Positions 4,992 to 9,989 of a stretch of DNA of 9,989 nucleotides are shown here, one piece after another. The DNA is from Bacteroidota bacterium (GTDB lineage: Bacteria; Bacteroidota; Ignavibacteria; UBA10030; UBA6906), in the NCBI GenBank assembly GCA_017860555.1, contig JAGDMJ010000085.1:1-9989 (forward strand). Reading direction: 5' to 3'. The notes beneath the pieces are model-generated. The model ran no database searches and was not told the origin of the DNA. It worked only from the letters and a program-made list of their open reading frames with translations. Each line of letters begins with the position of its first letter. Position 1 is the first letter of the stretch. The translations under genes and the position numbers were made by a program.

Positions 4992-6341
4992 ATGCCCAGA
5001 ACTCGAGTCTTGATCATGGGGGCTGCAGGAAGAGACTTCCATAATTTCAATACTGTCTATCGCGGGAACAAGAAATACGAGGTCGTGGCATTCACGGCCA
5101 CGCAGATTCCCAACATCGCCGGGCGCAAATATCCGGCAAAGCTTGCAGGATCCCTCTATCCGCAAGGGATTCCGATCTATCCGGAGGCCGACCTTCCCCG
5201 ATTGATCGGAAAGCTCAAGGTGGATGAAGTGGTCTTTGCGTACTCGGACGTGTCGTACGGGCATGTGATGCGGCGTGCCGCGCTGGTGATGGCCCATGGC
5301 GCTGATTTTAAGGTGCTTGGCGCGAAGCAGACCATGCTCGAGTCGAGGGTGCCGGTCGTAGCGGTCGTGGCGGTTCGCACGGGATCGGGGAAGAGCCAGA
5401 CCTCGCGTAAGGTCTGCTCGCATTTGCGGAGTCAGGGAGCGCGGGTGGTGGCGGTGCGTCACCCGATGCCGTATGGCGACCTCGTCAAACAGAAGGTGCA
5501 GCGGTTCGCGAGCATCGACGACCTTCATACCTACCACTGCACGGTGGAAGAGATGGAGGAGTATGAACCGCATATCGTGGAAGGGACGATCATCTATGCG
5601 GGCGTCGACTACGAGGCTATCCTTCGGCAGGCAGAGAAAGAAGCTGATGTGATCGTATGGGACGGCGGCAATAACGACATCTCATTCTTTCGACCCGATC
5701 TCACTATTACCGTCGTGGACCCGCACCGGCCGGGGCATGAGATCTCGTACTTCCCCGGAGAGACCAACCTTCGCCTTGCCGACGTCGTGGTGGTGAACAA
5801 AGTGGATTCCGCGTCAAAGGAGAACATCGACACGGTCGTGGCAAACGTGATCGAGGTGAACCCGCGCGCTCAGATCGTGCTTGCGGCGTCGCCGATCATG
5901 GTGGAAGACTCCGAGATCATCCGGGGGAAACGGGTCATGGTGATCGAGGATGGCCCGACGCTCACGCATGGTGAGATGAAATACGGTGCGGGAACGATTG
6001 CCGCGCGATTGTATGGCGCCAGCGAGGTCATTGACCCGCGTCCCTATGCTGTAGGGACCATTGCGGAAACCTATGTGAAATATCCGGCGACAGGCATTTT
6101 GTTGCCCGCGATGGGATATGGCGACGGCCAGGTGAAGGATCTGGAAACGACGATCAATCGAGTGCCGTGCGACGCTGTCATCATCGGGACCCCCATCGAC
6201 CTGCGGCGGATCATCAAGATCGATAAGCCCTCTGTTCGGGTGCAGTACTCGCTCGCCGAGACCACGAAGCCTGACCTTGCGGATCTCCTCGACGAGATGC
6301 TGAAGAAGAACAAGCGGAAGCGCGCGTCGCGGCGGAAATAG
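4992..6341 (+). CDS. COG2403-type P-loop GTPase, cyclic 2,3-diphosphoglycerate synthetase-like
   Basis: The 449-residue protein resembles the archaeal cyclic 2,3-diphosphoglycerate synthetase (about 460 residues), whose bacterial homologues have, to my knowledge, no proven role. An N-terminal Rossmann-like segment begins VLIMGAAGRDFHNFN (6-20). A second nucleotide-binding domain carries the P-loop VRTGSGKSQTSR (128-139), an acidic WDGGNND (223-229) that could serve as Walker B, and NKVD (269-272), the NKxD signature for guanine. The C-terminus is a basic tail with KRKRASRRK at 441-449. No signal peptide or membrane segment is seen, so it should be cytosolic. The start is ATG 4992 because AGGAGG (4980-4985) lies 6 nt upstream; the adjacent TTG 4989 would be too close. 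It follows arcC by 32 nt with no terminator and is followed by a strong hairpin, so it is the last gene of the argF operon. A role with carbamoyl phosphate or another phosphorylated metabolite is inference from context only. Confidence 0.85.
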   Translation: MPRTRVLIMGAAGRDFHNFNTVYRGNKKYEVVAFTATQIPNIAGRKYPAKLAGSLYPQGIPIYPEADLPRLIGKLKVDEVVFAYSDVSYGHVMRRAALVMAHGADFKVLGAKQTMLESRVPVVAVVAVRTGSGKSQTSRKVCSHLRSQGARVVAVRHPMPYGDLVKQKVQRFASIDDLHTYHCTVEEMEEYEPHIVEGTIIYAGVDYEAILRQAEKEADVIVWDGGNNDISFFRPDLTITVVDPHRPGHEISYFPGETNLRLADVVVVNKVDSASKENIDTVVANVIEVNPRAQIVLAASPIMVEDSEIIRGKRVMVIEDGPTLTHGEMKYGAGTIAARLYGASEVIDPRPYAVGTIAETYVKYPATGILLPAMGYGDGQVKDLETTINRVPCDAVIIGTPIDLRRIIKIDKPSVRVQYSLAETTKPDLADLLDEMLKKNKRKRASRRK

Positions 6342-6354
6342 CTTTCTGTGGACG

Positions 6355-6388
6355 GCGGCCGTCCCCGTTGCCGGGTACGGCCGCTTTC
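6355..6388 (+). terminator. GC-rich hairpin ending the argF-arcC-GTPase operon
   Basis: GCGGCCGT (6355-6362) pairs perfectly with ACGGCCGC (6377-6384). Inside, CCC pairs with GGG after a bulged T, leaving a loop of about 7 nt, and TTTC follows directly. The stem is strong but the T-run is only three long, so termination may be partial or Rho-assisted. The hairpin begins 13 nt after the GTPase stop codon. Confidence 0.6.
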
Positions 6389-6580
6389 AAGGTCGAGCGC
6401 ATCGATCTTGGTTTCAACAACGTGTTGTCGATCGTGCAGGCTTTAGCCGGCGAGTGTGCAGGTTCGGAGGGGACGATCATCCCGAGGTGACCGCCGAACG
6501 GCCCGCGCACCCGAGCGCATTTCGGCTGCGATATGGCATGTGACTGACGGACGGGGGAACCAGTCGTCTCGCCGCTGCGA

Positions 6581-6609
6581 TTGTTTGCCATGCGAAAATT
6601 GCCTATATT
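6581..6609 (+). promoter_or_regulatory. Sigma-70-like promoter for guaA and the operon behind it
   Basis: TTGTTT (6581-6586) and TATATT (6604-6609, 5 of 6 to consensus) are separated by exactly 17 nt. Transcription would begin near 6616, giving a leader of only about 20 nt before the guaA ATG at 6637. That short leader (after GGGGGAAATTC) shows no SD at normal spacing, unlike argF and the GTPase. Confidence 0.5.
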
Positions 6610-6636
6610 GGGGGAAATTCTTTACACTCCGATCGT

Positions 6637-8190
6637 ATGCAGCATTCCGAACTCGTTCTCGTACTTGACTATGGTTCCCAGTACTCGCAGCTTATCGCCC
6701 GGCGTGTTCGCGAACTCGGAGTGTTTTCCGAACTTCATCCTTTCTCTATCTCCCTTGAGAAGATCCGGGCGCTGAACCCGAAGGGCATCATCCTGTCCGG
6801 AAGCCCCCACAGCACCTACGAACCAGGTGCGCCTATCTCCTCTCCGGAAATCTGGAACCTTGGCATACCCATCCTGGGAATCTGCTACGGACTGCAACTG
6901 ATGGCGTTCCAACTGGGAGGCGAGGTGGATCGGGCGGCTCGGCGGGAATACGGCCAGGCTGAACTCTCCATCGATGACAACAGCGACCTCTTCGCAGGCG
7001 TCCGGTCCGAAAATGGCAGCGGGCTGAGAGTGTGGATGAGCCACGGCGACCACCTGACCCGAATCCCTCAGGGATTCGAGCCGATCGGCCATACCCACAA
7101 CGCGCCGATTTGCGCCATCCGCAACAGAGCGAAGAGGATTTTCGGAGTGCAGTTCCACCCCGAGGTGGTGCATACCCCCAGGGGGAAAGAGATCCTCCGG
7201 AATTTCCTCTACACCATCTCCGGCTGCAATGGGGGGTGGAGCCCATCTTCATTCATCGAAGGCGCGGTTGCCGACATCAGGGCTCGCGTGGGGGCAGGCA
7301 AAGTCATCTGCGCCTTGAGTGGCGGCGTCGACTCATCCGTGGCAGCGGTCCTGCTTCACCAGGCAGTGGGAGACCAGCTGAAGTGCATCCACATCAACAA
7401 CGGATTGATGAGGAAAGGGGAGTCGGAGCAGGTCCTCAAGATGTTCCGCGATACCTACAAGATCGATCTCGATTACGTCGATGCGACCGGGCTTTTCCTT
7501 GAGCGCCTGCGCGATGTCGTGGATCCGGAGAAAAAAAGGAAGATCATCGGCAACCTCTTCATCGAACTGTTCGAGGCGGAAGCGAAAAAGATAGGACAGG
7601 TGGAATTCCTCGCGCAGGGAACCCTGTATCCCGACGTCATCGAGTCGACATCATTCCGGGGCCCGTCGGTGACGATAAAAACCCATCACAACGTCGGCGG
7701 ACTCCCCGAGAAAATGCATCTGACGCTGATCGAGCCGTTCCGGGAATTGTTCAAGGACGAGGTCCGTGCGGTTGGCGCCGAATTGGGCCTGCCCGACGAG
7801 ATGATCTGGCGGCAACCGTTCCCGGGGCCCGGCCTCGCCGTCCGCATCCTGGGCGAGATCACGACCGAGCGCCTGGCCTTGCTCCGCGAGGCAGATGTGA
7901 TCTTCACCGAAGAGATCCGCGCCGCCGGCCTCTACCGGGATATCTGGCAGGGGTTTGTCGTGCTGCTCCCCGTGAAGTCGGTGGGTGTCATGGGCGATGG
8001 CCGCACATACGAGTACACGGTCGCACTGCGCGCGGTGTCGAGCATCGACGGCATGACGGCCGACTGGTTCCGCCTTCCCCATGACGTGCTGGCGCGTATT
8101 TCCTCGCGGATCACCAACGAGGTCCGGGGCATCAACAGGGTGGTGTACGATATCAGCTCCAAACCACCCGCAACGATCGAGTGGGAGTGA
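6637..8190 (+). CDS. guaA: GMP synthase (glutamine-hydrolysing)
   Basis: It makes GMP from XMP, ATP and glutamine in purine synthesis. The 517 residues match the usual bifunctional single chain. The N-terminal class I amidotransferase domain opens with LVLDYGSQYSQLIARRVRE (8-26), has the nucleophile Cys83 in GICYGLQ (81-87) and the triad partners His174 and Glu176 in QFHPE (172-176). The ATP-pyrophosphatase domain carries the PP-loop SGGVDSS (228-234), and the chain ends in the family's typical PPATIEWE. The ATG at 6637 places DYGSQ ten residues in, as in homologues. Its stop TGA shares one base with the ATG of the prenyltransferase, so it heads an operon with three quinone-type genes. The link between purine and quinone synthesis is probably shared growth control, although futalosine-type menaquinone synthesis does return purine-containing by-products. 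Confidence 0.98.
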   Translation: MQHSELVLVLDYGSQYSQLIARRVRELGVFSELHPFSISLEKIRALNPKGIILSGSPHSTYEPGAPISSPEIWNLGIPILGICYGLQLMAFQLGGEVDRAARREYGQAELSIDDNSDLFAGVRSENGSGLRVWMSHGDHLTRIPQGFEPIGHTHNAPICAIRNRAKRIFGVQFHPEVVHTPRGKEILRNFLYTISGCNGGWSPSSFIEGAVADIRARVGAGKVICALSGGVDSSVAAVLLHQAVGDQLKCIHINNGLMRKGESEQVLKMFRDTYKIDLDYVDATGLFLERLRDVVDPEKKRKIIGNLFIELFEAEAKKIGQVEFLAQGTLYPDVIESTSFRGPSVTIKTHHNVGGLPEKMHLTLIEPFRELFKDEVRAVGAELGLPDEMIWRQPFPGPGLAVRILGEITTERLALLREADVIFTEEIRAAGLYRDIWQGFVVLLPVKSVGVMGDGRTYEYTVALRAVSSIDGMTADWFRLPHDVLARISSRITNEVRGINRVVYDISSKPPATIEWE

Positions 8191-9023
8191 TGAAGCGCTA
8201 CTTTTCCTTTGTCAAGATCGAACACACGCTCTTTTCTCTCCCGCTGATCTACAGCGGCGTGTTGCTGGCATCGCGTGGAACGATCCCCCCGGCCAGCATT
8301 CTGATCCTGGTGCTGACAGCGGCCACCGGAGCAAGGACCGTCGCCTTTGCCCTGAACCGCATCATCGACCGGAACATCGACAAACGGAACCCGCGCACGG
8401 CAATGCGCGACCTGCCCAGCGGCAGGATGACGCTCTGGGAGGCAAGCTGGGTCATGATCGCGGGACTCACACTCTACTTTGGATCGGCGTATCTGATCTC
8501 TCCCTTCTGCCTGATCATGTCGCCACTCCCGTTGCTCATCTTCGTCATCTATCCGACGATGAAACGATACACGCCTCTTGCCCACTTCGGTGTAGGACTG
8601 GGTCTTGCGATGGGTCCGCTCGGAGGCTGGTTCGCCATGTCCCCGTCATTCACCAGCCTCATCGCGCCAGCGCTCCTTTCGCTGTTTACGCTGTTCTGGG
8701 TGGCGGGGTTCGATATCATTTATGCGACACTCGACGAGGAGTTCGACCGAAGGGAATCACTCTATTCCTTCCCGTCGCGGTTCGGGAAAGAACGTGCTCT
8801 CCGGTATTCGGCGTACCTGCACGGTGTCGCCTTTCTTCTCCTGATCGTGCTCTTCTTCTATTCCATCTTCTCCTTGCTTGCGCTTCCCCTGCTGCTTCTT
8901 ACCGGCTACCTGCTCTACCTTGAACAAAAAAAGGCGGAGGACGTGGAACTGGCGTTCTTCAAGATCAATGCGGTGGCCGGATTCACGGTGTTCGCCATGG
9001 TCATCGTGGGGGTCTGGACATGA
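8190..9023 (+). CDS. UbiA-family prenyltransferase, probably the menaquinone (futalosine pathway) enzyme MqnP
   Basis: A membrane enzyme that would attach a polyprenyl chain to an aromatic acid. The 277 residues are strongly hydrophobic with about eight to nine likely membrane segments (for example 17-29, 34-50, 86-104, 105-121, 132-150, 157-174, 212-245 and 260-277). Both Asp motifs are intact: N56-R-I-I-D60-R-N-I-D64 (NxxxDxxxD) and Y178-A-T-L-D182-E-E-F-D186, which bind the Mg-diphosphate. The start FVKIEHTLFSLP (7-18) is typical of the short members that sit with UbiX and UbiD. The ATG at 8190 overlaps the guaA stop by 1 nt and lies just after GGGAG. In lineages without ubiquinone these members act on 1,4-dihydroxy-6-naphthoate. 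I infer that role here, since no mqnA-D genes are in the window; UbiA of ubiquinone synthesis is the alternative. Confidence 0.9.
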   Translation: MKRYFSFVKIEHTLFSLPLIYSGVLLASRGTIPPASILILVLTAATGARTVAFALNRIIDRNIDKRNPRTAMRDLPSGRMTLWEASWVMIAGLTLYFGSAYLISPFCLIMSPLPLLIFVIYPTMKRYTPLAHFGVGLGLAMGPLGGWFAMSPSFTSLIAPALLSLFTLFWVAGFDIIYATLDEEFDRRESLYSFPSRFGKERALRYSAYLHGVAFLLLIVLFFYSIFSLLALPLLLLTGYLLYLEQKKAEDVELAFFKINAVAGFTVFAMVIVGVWT

Positions 9024-9571
9024 GAACGGTCGTTGGCATCACCGGTTCCTCCGGTGCCGTTTTTGCTCTGGATTTTCTCAGGAAATGCCCGGACAAAAAG
9101 TACCTGATCGTCAGCTCATGGGGGAAAGTGTTGTTGCGCGACGAGCTGAACATGGGAGAGAAGGAACTGAAGCCGTATGTCACCCGTTCGTTTTCCGACG
9201 ATGATCTCACGGCGCCCACAGCGTCCGGTTCGAATGCGATGGATGCGTTCGTCATCATCCCGGCTTCGACATCGACCATCGGAAAGATCGCGTCAGGGAT
9301 TGGCGACACATTGATCACCCGGACGGCACAGGTCTGCCTCAAAGAGCGCTTCAAACTGATCATTTGCGTGCGCGAAACGCCGCTTTCCACAGTCTCGCTG
9401 GAGCAATGTGCCAGGCTCTCGTCCTACGGCGCGATCATCATGCCCATCTCCCCCCCGATGTATTATCTTCCCGGAACTGTGGACGCGTACGTGGGTGCGT
9501 TCACCGACCGGGTTCTCGCTCAACTGGGAGTGAGAACGGGGAAAGGATGGAGGAGCGAAGACTTTGGATAG
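9020..9571 (+). CDS. ubiX: Flavin prenyltransferase, UbiX/Pad1 family
   Basis: UbiX joins dimethylallyl phosphate to reduced FMN, forming the prenylated FMN cofactor of UbiD decarboxylases. The 183-residue length is normal. Visible are the flavin-binding GITGSSGA (6-13), IIPASTSTIGKIASG (79-93), TRTAQVCLKER (100-110), CVRETPLS (116-123) with the conserved Arg-Glu pair, and PPMYYLPG (145-152) near the C-terminus. The protein should be soluble. Its ATG overlaps the prenyltransferase stop as ATGA (4 nt), which implies translational coupling. ubiD follows after 91 nt. The set fits MqnM (UbiX-like) with MqnL (UbiD-like) in late menaquinone synthesis; this role is inferred from context. Confidence 0.95.
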   Translation: MRTVVGITGSSGAVFALDFLRKCPDKKYLIVSSWGKVLLRDELNMGEKELKPYVTRSFSDDDLTAPTASGSNAMDAFVIIPASTSTIGKIASGIGDTLITRTAQVCLKERFKLIICVRETPLSTVSLEQCARLSSYGAIIMPISPPMYYLPGTVDAYVGAFTDRVLAQLGVRTGKGWRSEDFG

Positions 9572-9662
9572 GAGGACGCCGTCAGCAGCCAGAATCGGGG
9601 ATCGGGGTCCATACGTGATCGCGATCTCTGTTCCGACCCGTGTTCATCGGTGGCAATGATCG
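9572..9662. other. ubiX-ubiD spacer with an orphan SD and short repeats
   Basis: The 91-nt spacer is odd in an otherwise overlapping operon. An AGGAGG (9570-9575) overlaps the ubiX stop but no start codon follows at usable distance. ATCGGGG occurs twice in tandem (9594-9607), and GATCGCGATC (9617-9626) is a perfect 10-bp palindrome. No terminator or clear promoter is seen. Confidence 0.5.
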
Positions 9663-9989
9663 ATGAAGACCACCTTCCAAACTTTCGGAGACTTTGCCCG
9701 GTACCTTGAATCCGTCGGAGAGCTGCACCGCGTCTCGTTCGATGTGGATCCGCACCTGGAGATCACCGAGATCGCGTCCCGGGCGATTCGTGAAAAGAAA
9801 CCCGCACTGCTGTTTGAAAAGGTCAAAGGATCGGCCTATCCGCTTGTCATCAACGCGCTCGCTTCAGATCGCCGGTGCGAACTGGCCCTGGGCAGGCATC
9901 CCGGCGAATTTGGCCGGGATCTGATACGGTTCTTCGGAGATCTCTTCCCTCCTCGTCCTTCGACATTCTGGAAACATCGACGCCTGGCC
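9663..9989 (+). CDS. ubiD: UbiD-family decarboxylase, N-terminal 109 residues, cut by the window edge
   Basis: UbiD enzymes use prenylated FMN made by UbiX to remove the carboxylate of an aromatic or unsaturated acid, here probably the prenylated dihydroxynaphthoate. The visible part matches the UbiD amino end: FGDFARYLESVGELHRV (8-24), the ITEIASRAIREKKPALLFEKV block (34-54), then a P-L-V-I-N-A stretch (60-65) leading to LALGRHPGEFG. The catalytic Glu-Arg-Glu region lies beyond the window. ATG 9663 is the start because an in-frame TGA (9657-9659) lies two codons upstream; the SD is weak. It is the fourth gene of the guaA operon. An MqnL-type role in menaquinone synthesis is inference. Confidence 0.92.
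   Translation, partial: MKTTFQTFGDFARYLESVGELHRVSFDVDPHLEITEIASRAIREKKPALLFEKVKGSAYPLVINALASDRRCELALGRHPGEFGRDLIRFFGDLFPPRPSTFWKHRRLA

Larger units (their letters stand above)
6342..6636. other. 295-bp intergenic region before guaA
   Basis: It starts with the operon-end hairpin and ends with the guaA promoter. Between them (about 6389-6580) I see no supported gene. One plus-strand frame (6386-6490, stop TGA at 6488) contains IDLGFNNVLSIVQALA, which resembles the start of HisH-type glutamine amidotransferases but lacks a start codon with an SD and stops at once. I treat it as a possible remnant, not a gene. Confidence 0.5.

Noticed and set aside
4192..5573. Long minus-strand frames opposite arcC and the GTPase (4192-4938, 4935-5573)
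   Set aside because: Antisense shadows; the plus-strand products are well conserved and the antisense ones match no family I recognise.
3050..6341. Complete arginine deiminase (arc) operon
   Set aside because: No arginine deiminase or arginine/ornithine antiporter is present; only argF and arcC of that pathway are seen.
6214..6591. 125-codon minus-strand open frame across the GTPase end and the guaA leader
   Set aside because: Overlaps the operon hairpin and antisense of the GTPase; low-complexity translation without a domain.

Overview
The window is an ordinary-looking stretch of a GC-rich bacterial chromosome that is almost entirely metabolic. There is no phage, transposase, CRISPR, rRNA or tRNA that I can see. 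Most genes use good Shine-Dalgarno (SD) sites, one of them with a TTG start. The two best promoters look like sigma-70 sites with a TATATT -10 element. The prenyltransferase-UbiX-UbiD run behind guaA suggests late menaquinone synthesis, probably by the futalosine route. A single-chain GcvP fits many Gram-negative lineages. My best guess is a lineage near Bacteroidota/Ignavibacteria or another FCB-type group, but the window holds no marker that settles this.

Layout. The left third (1-2863) reads on the minus strand: pheA (prephenate dehydratase), then a PA0069-type SplB-like radical SAM protein, then the N-terminal third or less of gcvP, which runs off the left edge. The pheA/radical SAM junction carries a 50-bp tandem duplication in purine-rich DNA. 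The 386-bp gap before gcvP has no credible gene but holds several inverted repeats and three copies of one motif. A divergent control region (2864-3049) separates pheA from a plus-strand operon of argF (ornithine carbamoyltransferase), arcC (carbamate kinase) and a COG2403-type GTPase often labelled cyclic 2,3-diphosphoglycerate synthetase. That operon ends in a strong hairpin at 6355-6388. A 295-bp gap with a good promoter leads to a second plus-strand operon: guaA, a UbiA-family prenyltransferase, a UbiX flavin prenyltransferase, and the start of a UbiD decarboxylase that runs off the right edge.

How the genes work together. ArgF and ArcC share carbamoyl phosphate, so together they can link ornithine/citrulline to ATP and carbamate. 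No arginine deiminase is in the window. The third member, the GTPase, is the least understood gene here and the best candidate for undescribed biology. In the right-hand operon, UbiX makes the prenylated flavin that UbiD needs, and UbiA supplies the prenylated aromatic acid that UbiD would decarboxylate. ubiA overlaps guaA by 1 nt and ubiX overlaps ubiA by 4 nt, so these are probably translationally coupled to the purine gene.
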